Shown: positions 11,027 to 22,841 of the stretch, piece by piece
Layout of the letters: each line of letters starts with the position of its first letter
Position numbering within the stretch: position 1 is the stretch's first letter
Assembly: GCA_026686845.1 (NCBI GenBank)
Contig: JAIVEN010000011.1
Span: 20,322,501 to 20,386,500 of the forward strand
Direction: 5' to 3'
DNA: 64,000 nt
Source of the DNA: Adenanthera pavonina
Taxonomy: Eukaryota; Streptophyta; Magnoliopsida; Fabales; Fabaceae
Made by a program: the position numbers and the translations under genes
Notes under the pieces: model-generated
The model's database searches: none
Told to the model about the DNA's origin: nothing
Seen by the model: only the letters and a program-made list of their open reading frames with translations

Positions 11027-13267
11027 TGTAACAACCCTCATGATATCTTTGTTGGCATTGTGTTCAGGACCGAAGAAAACAAGATAGAGGAAGGTTCACG
11101 TGAAGTTTGGAACAGCTCCATGCCACGGTGAGATACAGGGCCACCACGGTGAGAACCATTCCAATGGCATTGTTTCGGCTGAAACTAGTGGAGCCACGGC
11201 AAGATTCAGGATTTTTGTTTAAATCCGGATCATTTCGGACGATCGAAAAGAAAGAAATGAAAGAAAAATGGAGGGAGATCGCGAGTGTTCTACTAGGGCT
11301 TGCTAGATTCAGCCATTGGGAGTTGTTTTCAGCCTCTGGAAGCTTGGATTCAAGTTGGTAAGTGATTCCTACTCCTCCCTCTTCATTTTCTTCAATTGGA
11401 ATTTGGGGTTTTAAGGTTTTGAGGTTGGATCTTCGGTTCTGTCTGAAATCCACCTATTGAAATAGATGAAATGGGGTTTATGAAGAGTGTTGTGGTATTC
11501 TTGTTGCTTGGGTGAGAGTTTTGAAGGGTGTATGTATGATTTGAGCTTAACCTTAGGTTGTTTTCAGTTAGAGTTCTTGGGAATCTAAAGTGTGTGTGTT
11601 TGAGTGATGCTTGAATGGTCCCTAAGAGCTTATTGATGCATGAAAGGGGTGTTCGAACTTTGTGTTAGGCCTAAAGTGATTGAATTGTGATGTTTAAGTA
11701 TTGGTATGTTGTGTTAATTGAAGAATTGTGGTATTGTTAAGGTTGTTTGGCTACTCAAAGAAAGCTAGTCATGTGAGCACGGTATTGACAACCTGAGGTA
11801 ACCGAGTGTTTGTCTATATTGTATTGTTAATATTGTATAATAGTACATAGAGTTATATATATATATGCATGTTTCTTTCATACCACGATATTGATGTGTT
11901 TGTGTGTACTGTTTTTATATATCGTGGTATGTGTACAGTTAGATGATGAAATATGTGATGATGACATTGATATGACATGACATGATGCATACATGACATT
12001 ATGATGATTATGATGATGATGTTATGATGATACATTAGCATCACCACATGACATTGTGAGACTGTGATTTATGGCGGGTGGAGTGATGATGATGTGATGA
12101 CGATATGATGTATGATGATATATATATATATGTTAGGGAGGATAAGGATGGATTATATATGTTAGGGAGGTTAAGGATGGATTATATGTGTTAGGGAGGA
12201 TAAGGTTGGATATATATGTTAGGGAGGATAATGATGGATTATATGTGTTAGGGAGGATAAGGATGGGGCCCCCTGTGAGGGCGACATGCATTTCATTCAT
12301 TTCCCATTGCATTCATGAATTGTGTGTGTGATATTTGTATATATGTATGTGTGTGGTTATTCCCGGTTACTGAGACATCGTCTCACACCCCTCTCCCATG
12401 ACCAAATCTTTCAGGTGAAGGTTCTAGCACTAGTCCTGACAAGCCGAAGGAGTAGTAGCGGACATGGGAATACTAGGTCTATGTAGTTTATGTGTATTGG
12501 ATATTGTATCATGTGCCAAGTATGATAGAATGTTTTGTAATGAATGTTTGGTTACGGATATAGATTGTATGGATGATTATATGTGGAAAATGTGTTGTTG
12601 GTGGTATGTAGTATGTATGCGCTATGTGTGTTGAAAGTTGGAATTTGGCCTGATTGGTGTGTTTTTGGGCCTGTAGCCCGTTTTGTCAAGTTGGGGTTCA
12701 AGAGGGTCAAATCTCATATGAGTGGTTCCTTTGGGGTGAAACCTCTTTGGACAAGTTGGCTTGGGGGTTTTGGACCTGTATAATTGGTCTTTGAGTAACC
12801 AGTTGCCTTTGGTGGCAATTGGAGGTAGTTAGTGGTGAGTTTTGGTCAAAAGGTAGCCAAAATGGGGTCAAGCGTGTGATTGAAATGAAAGTGGCATCTA
12901 TGGCTAGATTAGGACTAGATTGACTTGTAGGAGTTGGAATCAAGTCAATTTGAGGTCAGAGCATAAAGTTATGCACGTCGGAAGTTCGCCCTGGAGTGTG
13001 GAAGTTGCTGATATGGGATATCAGCATGGGACGCCGTGACTCTAGAGTCCAGGCCGCGGTGCCAGTGGATGCTGAAGCGAGTGAAAGAAGGGAAAGCTGG
13101 AGTCGCAGCGGTACTGTAGAGGCCGCGGCTCCAACCCAGTTTTTGGTGTTTTGTCGTTTCCACTGTTCTGAAGCATTGAAGAGTTGTTTTGAGATGTTTG
13201 GGTTGTGTTTGGTGGAATTTTGAAGTTTTTAGTCAAGTCTGGAAGTGTCAGGAGGTAGGATGTTACA
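11027..13267 (+). repeat. 5' LTR of gypsy element E
   Basis: The LTR is 2,241 bp, from TGTAACAACCC to GGATGTTACA, giving inverted ends TGTAACA/TGTTACA. It contains a GAT/CAT-rich simple repeat (about 11940-12120) and a five-copy minisatellite. Relative to the 3' LTR it has lost about 35 bp near 11770. Confidence 0.92.
12125..12270 (+). repeat. Five-copy minisatellite in 5' LTR of E
   Basis: GTTAGGGAGG recurs five times with a period of 28-30 bp. The 3' LTR has only about three copies (19138-19216), so the array changed in length after insertion. Confidence 0.8.
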
Positions 13268-13270
13268 TTT

Positions 13271-13282
13271 TGGTATTAGAGC
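13271..13282 (+). other. Primer-binding site of E (initiator Met tRNA)
   Basis: TGGTATTAGAGC lies 3 bp after the 5' LTR. It matches the complement of the initiator-Met tRNA 3' end (TGGTATCAGAGC) except for one C-to-T change. Confidence 0.85.
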
Positions 13283-13413
13283 AATGGTTTCGAGCCATTA
13301 TTTTTGCTTGAAGTACTACTTGGCACAAATTTTAAATATATAGACTATATTCCCACTGCAATGCTAGTCAAGAACCATATAATTAAATGTGTTATTGCCT
13401 AGATGCAAGAAGA

Positions 13414-14600
13414 ATGTCTCACAGAGGAAAACAGAGTAACAGTGATCTCATGAGGCAGATGCATGAGATGTTGGCTGGCCTCAGTAATCTGGTGAATACT
13501 CAGGGGGAGACGTTGAACAGGTTGCAAGAGTAAATGGATAGGCAAGAGCAGGATGAAGTGAATGAAGAGGCTGGCATATTTGTGGATCTAAATGTAGGAG
13601 AGGATGAAAATGTGGTGGAGCCTGAGAGAGCCCCAAGGGTTGTAAGGAGGGGTATCTCTTCACAGTTGAAGGACTTTCGAAAGTTCAATCCTCCGGCTTT
13701 TGAAGGTACCATGGATGTTTCCCATGCTGAGAATTGGATAGAACAATTAGAGAACATCTTTAGTGTGATGGATTGCACCTCAGAGCAAAGGGTGCAACTG
13801 GCGGCATTTAAGCTTGAGAAAAAGGCCAAGCGTTAGTGGAGGAGCATTCTCCCAAATGTTGAAGCGATGAATCCTCTGATGAATTAGGAACAGTTTAAGG
13901 AATGATTCTTTGCATACTACATCCCTCCATCCTTAATGATGCAGAAGGAGGCTGAGTTCCTAACTTTTCAACAAAGGAATCTGTCTGCAGATGACTATAT
14001 TCATCAGTTTTTGGACTTGGCGAAATATTCCACTTATCTAAACAATTATCCTGATGATAGGTGGATGGCTCAGAGGTTGTTTAAGGGAGCCCATCTAGAG
14101 ATTAAGGAGCGGCTATCTGTGGTAGAGCTTGTGTCCTTTGAGGACTTATATAGACGAATGAAGGAGGCTGAGGAGCATAGAAGAAATTCCATGATTCAGG
14201 CCTTTTCTCACCTAGGACCTATAGGAGGAATCAGTAAAGGAAATGGTTCAGGTAGTAGCAGTAGCGGTGGTAGTACAGGTTCTAGTAGAGGAAGAGGTCA
14301 TCATAATTGAGGTCATCATAATCGAGGCCATCATGGTAGAGGTAAAGGCAGATTTGGTAGAGATCAATCCAACAGAGGTCAGTTTGGCAGAGGACCCTTC
14401 TTTCGAGGAGGCTTTGAACTAGGAAGTTCCAGTCAGAGTGAGTATGCAAGAAGGGACTCCACTCTATCTCAGTACGGGTCATGTAGTACATTAAATCCGT
14501 GCACAAAATGTGGGTTCAGCCATGGTGATCGTCCATGCTTGATTTGTTATAATTGAAGGAGACCGGGTCATATGTCGCAGAATTGTTAGGAGCCAAAGCG
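13414..14600 (+). pseudogene. gag of gypsy element E, broken
   Basis: The frame starts at ATG 13414 (MSHRGKQ) and stays in one frame, interrupted by stops (for example TAA 13531-13533, a stop after 13836, more before 13936, TGA near 14308). The gag core is visible: KFNPPAFEG, AENWIEQLENIF, a FFAYYIPPS block, then FQQRNLSADDYIHQF and RLFKGAHLEIKERL. A Gly/Arg/Ser-rich linker leads to a CCHC zinc knuckle at about 14545-14586, in which the second Cys codon is now TGA (14554-14556). In an intact element it would form the nucleocapsid. Confidence 0.85.
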
Positions 14601-14625
14601 TGATGATGCGACGAGGAGGGCCACG

Positions 14626-15060
14626 ATGCTCGGACAAGCAGCGCTTAAGTTGATTACAGGTAAACTTAAATTTAATGGTTGCTCTATTCATGCTTTGTTT
14701 GACTCAGGTTCATCACATTTCTTCATTTCTTTTGATTGTGCTCGGAGATTGGGTATTATGGCAATAGGGTTGCCTTTTGAGTTGTCAGTGTCCACACCCA
14801 TGGGAGTTTCATTAAGAACTGCTCAAGCTTGTCTGAATTGTGTGGTTTATTTTGAACATCAAAGTACTACCCTGGATCTACTATGTTTGCCATTGCAAGA
14901 GATTGACGTAATAATTGGGATGGATTGGTTAAAGGTGAATAATGTCATTCTCGACTGTGCTTAGAAGACTGTGTCTTTACCTATGAATACCCTGGTGTTG
15001 AAAGGGATGAGAATGTTTATTTGTCCTTTGCTCAAGCTGACAAGTATTTGAAGAATGGAT
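14626..15060 (+). pseudogene. Protease domain of E, broken downstream
   Basis: This is a retropepsin-like domain in the gag frame. The active site, LFDSGSSHFFIS, has DSG at 14701-14709, and a typical IIGMDWL motif follows near 14923. The frame ends at a stop after 14964 and is lost by 15060; the RT that follows is in another frame, so an indel lies between about 14965 and 15060. Its role in an intact element is polyprotein cleavage. Confidence 0.85.
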
Positions 15061-15959
15061 GTCAAGGGTTTCTGGTTATGGAAGGGGGTGTAGAAAGATA
15101 TCCAGTTGTGAATGAATTCCCTGATGTGTTTCCAGAGGAGATTACCGGTTTGCCACCACCATGAAAACTGGAGTTTTCCATCAATTTGGTGCCCGGGACA
15201 AGCCCTATTTTGAAGGCTCCATATCGAATGGCACCGTCTAAGTTGAAAGAGCTCAAGAAGCAGATTGAGGATTTGTTGAAAAGAGGTTTCATCAGACCTA
15301 GTGTTTCGCCTCGGGGAGCTTCAGTGTTGTTTGTCAAGAAGAAGGATGGTAGCCTCAGATTATGCACTGATTATAGGTAACTGAACTGAGTGACGATGCA
15401 GAATAAATATCCTTTGCCTAGGATTGAAGACTTGATTGATCAATTGGCAAGTGCCTCAGTATTCTCTAAAATTGATTTGAGATCAGGATACCATCAGTTG
15501 CGAGTGCATGCTGAAGATATGCCTAAAACAGCATTTCGAACTCGATATGGTCATTATGAGTTTCTTGTGATGCCATTCAGGTTGACCGATGCCCCAACAA
15601 TCTTCATGGATTATATGAACAGAGTGTTTCGGCTGTATTTGGATAAATTTGTGGTAGTGATTATTGATGACATTCTGATCTACTCCAAGAGTGAGGAAGA
15701 GCATGTACACTATCTTTGGATTGTGTTGCAAGTATTGCAGGATCACTAACTGTATGCTAAGCTCAGTAAGTGTGAGTTTTGGCTACGAGAGGTGAAATTT
15801 CTAGGTCATGTGATTTCTGCAGAAGGAGTGGCAGTAGACCCTAGTAAGGTTAAAGCAATGTTGAATTGGGAGAGACTGAGATTAGTGACTGAAATTCGAA
15901 GTTTTCTGGGATTGGCTGGATATTATTGAAGGTTCATTAAGGGATTCTCTCAGCTTGTT
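15061..15959 (+). pseudogene. Reverse transcriptase domain of E, broken
   Basis: Gypsy RT landmarks in order: EFPDVFPEE, the APYRMAPSKLKELKKQ block, FIRPSVSPRGASVLFVKKKD, DLRSGYHQLRV, KTAFRTRYGHYEFLVMPF and the catalytic pair in VIIDDILIYSK (DD at 15666-15671). Stops include TGA near 15162, TAA and TGA around 15378-15390, TAA after 15746 and TGA near 15927. The catalytic Asp pair is retained although the frame is dead. Confidence 0.88.
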
Positions 15960-16435
15960 ATGCCATTGACTAGACTCACCTGTAAGGATCGATCTTTCAT
16001 TTGGGATGACAAGTGTGAGAGAGCATTCCAAGAGCTGAAGGTTTGTTTGACATCCACCCCAGTGCTCATTATCCCTAACCTATCAGAGCCGTTCACAGGT
16101 TACATGAACACCTCTAAAAAGGGTCTAAGGTGTGTTTGGATGCAGTAAGGCAGAGTTGTGGCGTATGCTTCAAGGTAGTTAAGGCCTCATGAGGAGAATT
16201 ATCCTACTCATGACCTTAAGCTAGCGGCTATAGTGTTTGCCTTGAAATTGTGGAGGCATTATCTTTATGGCTCTCAGTTCGAGGTGTTCAGTGATCACAA
16301 GAGTTTGAAGTGTTTGTTTGATCAGAAAGAGCTTAACATGATACAAAGGCGTTGGGTTGAGTTCCTAGTGGACTATGAGTTTGCTTTGAAGTATCATCCT
16401 GAGAAAGCCAATGTTGTGGCGGATGCGTTGAGTAG
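15960..16435 (+). pseudogene. RNase H domain of E, broken
   Basis: This continues in the RT frame: FQELKVCLTSTPVLIIP, then GYMNTSKKGLRCVWMQ, where gypsy elements normally have TDAS. The first catalytic Asp is therefore Asn here, consistent with a G-to-A change. The motifs DLKLAAIVFALKLWRHYLYG, FEVFSDHKSLKCLF, KYHPEKANVVADALSR follow. Stops lie just after 16146 and near 16179. Confidence 0.85.
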
Positions 16436-17655
16436 AAAATTGATCCATATGACCACAATGATGATAAGGGAGCAGCAGTTGCTGGAAAGCCTGAGAGATA
16501 TGAAGTTATCTATTAATGTCCATCCTGGAGTACTAGTAATGAGTTCCATCAGTGTATTAAGTGATTTATTGAGGAACATTTGCTATGCCCAGATGGAGGA
16601 TGACTATCTTTTAGGCATTCGAGAACAGATTGAAATGGCGGATACCCAGGACTTTGACATTTTGGAGAATGGTATCATCCAGTATTGTGGTCAAATTTGT
16701 GTGCCAAATGTTGCGGGATTGGAGAAATTATTTTGGAAGAAGCTCATAAGAGCAGGTATACTATTCACCCAGGTACCAGTAAGATGTACCAAGATTTGAA
16801 GCGTGGTTATTGGTGGCCAGGCATGAAAAAAGACATCGCAGAGTTTGTGGCAAGATGTCTGATTTGTCATAAGGTAAAGATTGAGCACCAATTGCCTACT
16901 AGTATATTGCAATCTTTGGAAATCCCAGAGTGGAAATGGGATGGCATTTTCATGGATTTCATGATAGGATTACTGAGGACCTCTTTAGGACACAATGGAA
17001 TATGGGTCATTATGGACAAGTTGACAAAGTCGGACCATTTTCTTCCAATTCCGGAAACAATTTCGATGGAGAAGTTGGCTCAGTTACATGTGAAAGAGAT
17101 TGTGAGGCTGCATGGAGTCCCGATGAATATTGTGTCAAATAGAGATCCTAGGTTTACATCCAGGTTTTGGAAATTTTTTCAGAAGGCCATGGGTATGAAA
17201 TTGAGTTTCAGTACTACTTATCACCCTCAATAGGATGGGCAAACTGAAAGGACTATTTAGACTCTGGAGGACATGCTGCGAGCATATGTTCTAGAGAACA
17301 AAGGCAATTGGGATCAGTTTCTGCGGTTGGTGGAGTCTGCCTACAACAATAGTTTCCACTCGAGTTTGCAAATGGCTTCGTATGAAGCGTTGTATGGCAG
17401 GAAGTGCAGGTCGCCGTTATGTTGGGTTGAACTCGGTGAAAGGAGTCTTTTGGGCCCAGATATTATGGATCAAACCTCTCAACAAATAGAGAGTATTCGT
17501 CAGAAGAGTTATGCAGACAGGAGGAGGAGACCATTGGAGTTTAATGCTGGAGATCATGTGTTTTTGAAGGTCACTCCTACTACTGGTGTTGGGAGATTGA
17601 TTCGAACCAGGAAGCTCACTCTGCAATATATGGGTCCATATCAGATTTTGGAGTG
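16436..17655 (+). pseudogene. Integrase of E, broken
   Basis: The linker is followed by a frame change near 16735 (one base lost or an equivalent indel). The zinc-binding HHCC module runs from HKSRYTIHPG to CLICHKVK (about 16750-16870). The catalytic core shows FMDFMIG, SNRDPRFTSRFW and GQTER, the last after a stop near 17233; CAG-derived stops also occur near 17257. The C-terminal GPYQILE-type region ends with a stop near 17656. Confidence 0.85.
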
Positions 17656-17965
17656 AATTGGGCCAGTAGCGTATCAAGTGTCGCTACCACCTAATCTTGA
17701 TGGATTGCACAATGTTTTCCATATGTCTCAACTCAAGAAGTATTATCTGGATCCGTCTCATATAATTGATGATGAGGTAGTTCAAGTGCGAGAGGATCTG
17801 ATTTTTGAGGTCACGCTATTACAAATCCTTGATGTGAAGGAGAAGTAGTTGAGGAATAAGACAATAAAGTTAATTAAGGTCATATGGAGCGGTTTGACGT
17901 ACAATGATGTCATATGGGAGACAAAAGAATCCATTCGAAGGAAGTATCATGAGATCTTTGTTTGA
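17656..17965 (+). pseudogene. Chromodomain tail of E
   Basis: The VFHMSQLKKY motif (near 17720) that closes gypsy integrases is followed by ILDVKEK, a stop near 17848, and a chromodomain-like tail with RNKTIKLIKVIW and WETKESIRRKYHEIF, ending at TGA 17963-17965. This end is characteristic of Tekay/Del chromoviruses, whose chromodomain is thought to steer integration to heterochromatin. The family call is from motif recognition, not a tree. Confidence 0.75.
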
Positions 17966-18000
17966 GGTAAGAGTTGAAATTTCAAGGACAAAATTTTTAT

Positions 18001-18013
18001 AAGGTGGGTAGAG
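18001..18013 (+). other. Polypurine tract of E
   Basis: AAGGTGGGTAGAG directly precedes the 3' LTR start TGTAACACCCC. Two T residues interrupt the purines. Confidence 0.7.
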
Positions 18014-20234
18014 TGTAACACCCCTCATGATATCTTTCTTACCATTATGTTCAAGACCAGAGAAAACAAGATAGAGGAAGGTTCACGTGGAGTCTGGAAG
18101 AGCTCCACGCCACAGCGAGATGCAGGGCTACCGCGGCAAGAACTATTCTAGTGGCATTGTTTCACTGAAACTGGTGGAGCCGTGGCGAGATTCAGGATTT
18201 TTGTTTAAATCCGGATCATTTCGGATGATCAGAAAGAAAGAAATAAAAGGAAAACGGAGGGAGATTGTGAGAGCTCTGCTAGGGCTTGCTGGATTCGGCC
18301 ATTAGGAGTTGTTTTCAGCCTCTGGAAGCTTGTATTTGAGTTGGTAAGTGATTCCTACTCCTTCCTCTTCGTTTTCTTCAGTTGGAATTTGGGGTTTTGA
18401 GGTTGGATCTTCGGTTCTGGCCAAAATTCATCGATTGAAATGGATGAAATGAGGTTAATGAAGAGTGTTGTAGTGTTCTTGTTGCTTGGGTGAGAGTTTT
18501 GAAGGGTGTATGTATGATTTGAGCTTAACCCTAGGTTGTTTTCGGTTAGAGCTCTTGGGAATCTGAAGTATGTGTGTTTGAGTGATGTTTGAATGGTCCC
18601 TAAGAGTTTATTGATGCATGAAAGGGGTGTTGGAACCTTGGGTTAGGCCTAAAGTGATTGAATTATGATGTTTGACTATTGGTATGTTGTGTTAATTGAA
18701 GAATTGTGGTATTGTTAAGGTTGTTTGGCTACTCGGAGAAAGCTAGTTGTGGGATTGGTGTTCAAGAAAGCTTGTGGAACTTGTGTGAGCGCGGTATTGA
18801 CAACCTGAGGTAACCGGGTGTTTGTTTATATTGTATTGTTGATATTGTATGATAGTACATAGAGTTGTATATATATGCACGTTTCTTTCATACCACGATA
18901 TTGATGTGTTTGTGTGTACTGTTTTTATATATCATGGTATATGTATAGTTAGATGATGAAATATGTGATGATGACATTGATATGACATGACATGATGCAT
19001 ACATGACATTATGATGATTATGATGATGATGATATGATAATACATTAGCATCACCACATGACATTGTGAGACTGTGATTTATGGCGGGTGGAGTGGTGAT
19101 AATGCGATGACGATATGATGTATGATGATACATATATGTTAGGGAGGATAAGGATGGATTATATATGTTAGGGAGGTTAAGGATGGATTATATGTGTTAA
19201 GGACGATAAGGATGGGGGTCCTTGTAAGGGCAACATGCATTTCATTCATTTCCCATTGCATTCATGAATTGTGTGTGTGATATATGTATATATGTATGTG
19301 TGTGGTTGTTCTTGGTTACTGAGACATCATCTCACACCCCTCTCCCATGAACTAATCTTTCTGGTGAAGGTTCTGGCACTAGTCCTGACAAGCCGAAGGA
19401 GTAGCAGCGAACGTGCGAATACTAGGTCTATGTAGTTTATGTGTATTGGATATTATATCATGTGCCAAGTAGGATAGAATGTTTTGTAATGAATATTTGG
19501 TTACGGATATAGATTGTATAGATGATTATATGTGGAAAATGTGTTGTTGGTGGTATGTAGTATGTATGCGCTATGTGTGTTGAAAGTTGGAATTTGGCCT
19601 GATTGGTGTGTTTTTGGGCCTGTAGCCTGTTTTGTCAAGTTGGGGTTCAAGAGGGTCAAATCTCAGATGAGTGGTTCCTTTGGGGTGAAACCTCTTTGGA
19701 CAAGTTGGCTTGGGGGTTTTGGACCTGTATAATTAATCTTTGAGTGACCAGTTGCCTTTGGTGGCAATTGGAGGTGGTTAGTGGTGAGTTTTGATCAAAA
19801 GGTGGCCAAAATGGTGTCATGAGTCCAGAATCTCCATACGGAGTTGGATTGAAGTGGCGTCTATGGCTAGATTGGGACTAGATTGACTTGTAGGAGTTGG
19901 AATCAAGTCAATCAGAGGTCGGAGCATAAAGTTATGCATGTCGGAAGTTCACCCCGAAGTGTGGATGTTGCTGATATGGGTTATCAGCATGGGGCGCCAC
20001 GGGTCCAGTGTCCAAGCCATGGTGCTAGTGGAGGCTAAAGCGAGTGAAAGCAGGGGGAGCTGGAGCCGTAGCGGTATTGTAATGGTCGTGGCTTCAACCC
20101 AGTTTTTGGTGTTTTGGGATTCGTTTCCGCTGTTCTGAAGTATTGGAGAGTTGTTTTGAGATGTTCGGGTTGTGTTTGGTGGAATTTTGAAGTTTTTAGT
20201 CAAGTCTAGAAGTATCAGGAGGTAGGATGTTACA
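18014..20234 (+). repeat. 3' LTR of gypsy element E
   Basis: The LTR is 2,221 bp, from TGTAACACCCC to GGATGTTACA, followed by the duplication ATGAA. It is collinear with the 5' LTR apart from the minisatellite and a few small indels. No PBS or coding sequence follows. Confidence 0.92.
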
Positions 20235-20747
20235 ATGAACTTCTGAAACACTTAGGGTTGCAATTTCAAATACAAAGGGAAACAAAAGCTACATATATAG
20301 CTACTCGTCACTCCCCTTTTTATCGATTCAAACTCTATTCATTTGGAACAAGGTACTGAATCATCTACTTTTATCCAATTAACTTTGAACACTTTTCTTA
20401 TTTTGTTTTCTTTCCTTTAGGTTAAAGCTTGTAAGTTTACAAATGCATGTTTAATTTAATTCCCAAATTATTAACGTTTTAGCCTTTATTTAGTCCTAGA
20501 TTAAAAAAACTTGTGCAAAGCAAGATCACTATTATCACAATCCAACCGAATCATTCAATCGAAAAGGTATAGGTGCTTAATCATATTTAATGTATTTAAT
20601 TATAATTTTTATCCCACTTAATTTGCTTGAAATAATTATGGCACAATATAGTACAGAAATCAAGTACTATCTCATGCATCTCATAACTACACACACAATG
20701 CAAATAATATTCATTATAGAACATTTCATTTCAGTTTTTGGTACATA
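20235..20747 (+). promoter_or_regulatory. Upstream region of the DUF247 gene
   Basis: About 500 bp lie between the gypsy insertion and the DUF247 start codon. The sequence is AT-rich. A possible 5' UTR intron is hinted at by ...GGAACAAG/GTACTG near 20351 and a pyrimidine-rich acceptor ending TTTCAG near 20734. No distinct TATA box can be assigned with confidence. Element E has cut the gene off from whatever lay further upstream. Confidence 0.4.
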
Positions 20748-20861
20748 ATGTTAGAAGCAGAGAGACTTGAGAGCTCCAAGATTTCTCAAGAAATGGAGGA
20801 AATTAATCAACCACTTCTCAAACCTCAATCTACAGATTTATCCTCCAATCAGTTGGAACAA
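20748..20861 (+). CDS. DUF247 gene, exon 1
   Basis: ATG 20748 opens a 38-codon exon (MLEAERLESSKISQEMEEIN, then QPLLKPQS) ending in CAA before the donor GTATGC at 20862. It joins in phase 0 to exon 2 at 20967 after the acceptor CTGATAG. Acidic N-terminal leaders of this sort precede the conserved domain in DUF247 proteins. Support is from splice consensus and frame continuity; without this exon the protein could also start at ATG 20967. Confidence 0.65.
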
Positions 20862-20966
20862 GTATGCATATCATGTACTAGTCTTGGTCAATTGTGTATC
20901 TCTTACTAATTTCTTTACTTAATTTTCCTTTGGTTACGATTACTTATGTAAAATCAAACCTGATAG

Positions 20967-21973
20967 ATGGAAGATGATAAGATGATCATCGACGTTAAAG
21001 CAATGATTCATGATAGGGAAGATACTCTCTTATCCCAAGAATGTTGTATTTATAAGGTGCCACCTGCAATCTGTAATGTAAAACAGGAGGCTTACACCCC
21101 AAAAGTTGTTTCTATTGGCCCTTTTCATTACGACAATGTGAGGCTACAAGACATGGAAAGGTACAAACAAATATTCTTCAAAAGATTCATACAAGAAGCT
21201 AAGACAAGCTTGGATGATTTGGTCAGCTTTGTAAGACATTTAGAACCAAAAGTTCGTGCATCTTATTCAGAGATCATCAAACTCACTGAGAACGAGCTTG
21301 TGAAACTGATATTGGTGGATGCTGGTTTCATCATTGAACTCTTCAGGAGGTTTTATAAGGATGAAGCCATGAGAAATGACACGAAACTCTCACAATTATC
21401 ATTGAGGCTTACTATAGAGAATGATTCGCTTTTACTTGAGAATCAACTTCCATTCTTTGTTCTTGAAAAGCTATTCAATAAAGCATTTCCCCGTCTGGTG
21501 ACCTCCCTCCATTTCGTCTGCTCATATTTTCCTTCTTTGCCTATCATTATCAATGAAGTGTTGATTTTGATCCTAATGTTGAGATAAAGCACTTCACAGA
21601 TCTAGTTAGATCCTTTTACTTACCAATAACAAAACCTGCAAGGGTACCATTCCCATGGGATGCATCCGAGATTCTTTTATACAGTGCAAATGAGTTACAA
21701 GAAGCAGGAGTAAAATTGAAGACATGCACATATAAATGCTTACTACGCTTGAATTTTTCAGGGTCTTTTCTTGAGGTCCCACAAATCCTGATCGAAGATA
21801 GCACTGAAATTTATTTTCATAATATGATAGCTTTAGAACAGTGTCATTATCCTCGTGACTCTTATATTTCTGACTATACTTATGTACTTGATTGCCTTAT
21901 CAACACAAAAGAAACTATGAATGTCCTCACTCATGAGAAAATAATCTGTAATTGGCTAGGTGATAACTATGAT
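20967..21973 (+). pseudogene. DUF247 gene, exon 2, first part (frameshifted)
   Basis: DUF247 proteins are plant proteins of mostly unknown function with a C-terminal membrane segment; some act at grass self-incompatibility loci. Diagnostic blocks are CIYKVPPAICNVKQEAYTPK, VSIGPFHYDN, MERYKQIFFKRF, LVDAGFIIELFRRF, LLLENQLPFFVLEKLF and, in the next frame, IKHFTDLVRSFYLP, SANELQEAGVK and a VLTHEKIICNWLGDN block. The frame shifts between about 21550 and 21563, best explained by one lost base; unshifted translation ends at 21585-21587. The frame then stays open to 21973, where retrotransposon F is inserted. The rest of the gene resumes at 36800. Confidence 0.9.
21969..21973 (+). other. Left target duplication of insertion F (ATGAT)
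   Basis: ATGAT (21969-21973) is repeated exactly at 36795-36799. Removing the insertion and one copy places ...TAT GAT next to GTT ACT ACA in one reading frame. Confidence 0.9.
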
Positions 21974-22841
21974 TATAACATCCTTAAAATATTATATAAC
22001 TAAAAATGTATAAGAAATTTATAAAAACGAGCAGACACCGTTTTACGTGAAATAGGGCAAAGAGGTCATTTTTCCCGATTGGATGAAAAAATAAGAAATT
22101 ACATTTTTGTCCCTAAGAAGTATGAAAATGACATTTTTGTCCCCAAGAATTCACCCAGGGGAGTCAAATATTTTGGCAAAAATTACACCTAATGACCCAA
22201 AAGTTTTAAAAATTATAAATTTGCCCCGGGTTAAGGGCATTTTTATAAATATGAAAAATTATAGTCAAAATGAAGCTCTCAATAAGCTAAGACCAATGGA
22301 ATATAGTGTGAAATTTATTAAGATTAAAATAATATTTATTGGATAATTATGAATTAATATTTATATCTTACCTGATAAAGGTCAGTCTGAACTGCAGGAA
22401 GAAGCAGTATTCATTCAAGAAAAATGTGTGGGTCTTATATTTAGACCAATTGGGATAATTATATTATAATAATTTTATATCCCAATATAATTATAATTAG
22501 TATCCCAATAATAGTAAAATATACTACTAAAGTAACTTTATTGTCTAGACCGGTTCATGATATATCTGGATAAGTAATTATCAAAAATTTTTAGACCAAA
22601 GTACCCTCAAATTCTTGCTCCATCTGCAGCACATGAAAAAATGGCATTAATTTAATATTTTCATGAATTTTCAAGAGAAATCAAGAAGCTTTGGTGGCAA
22701 ATTCCTATTGGTTGGTGAGTTTAATATATTTCCCACTTTAGCTCATGTCTTGGCCGACCTTAGCAAGAGAGACAGAGTGAGTGAAGTCTGAAAACACACA
22801 AGAAAAGAAAGAAGAGAACGTGAGGAAGGAGAAGGAAAAGA

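Larger units (their letters stand above)
11027..20234 (+). mobile_element. Full-length Ty3-gypsy chromovirus E (Tekay/Del type)
   Basis: A 9,208-bp element has two 2.2-kb LTRs (11027-13267 and 18014-20234), a Met-tRNA primer site, gag-pol with domain order protease, RT, RNase H, integrase, chromodomain, and a polypurine tract. ATGAA at 11022-11026 and 20235-20239 is a perfect target duplication, so this is one insertion with both original ends. The coding region has many in-frame stops and at least two frame changes and cannot be autonomous. The two LTRs differ at many positions, mostly transitions, so this insertion is clearly older than SIRE elements A to C. It ends about 500 bp upstream of the DUF247 start codon. 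Confidence 0.93.

Noticed and set aside
13042..13236. Open frames on both strands near the end of the 5' LTR of E
   Set aside because: They lie within the LTR, and matching frames occur in the 3' LTR and solo LTR; no domain is recognisable.
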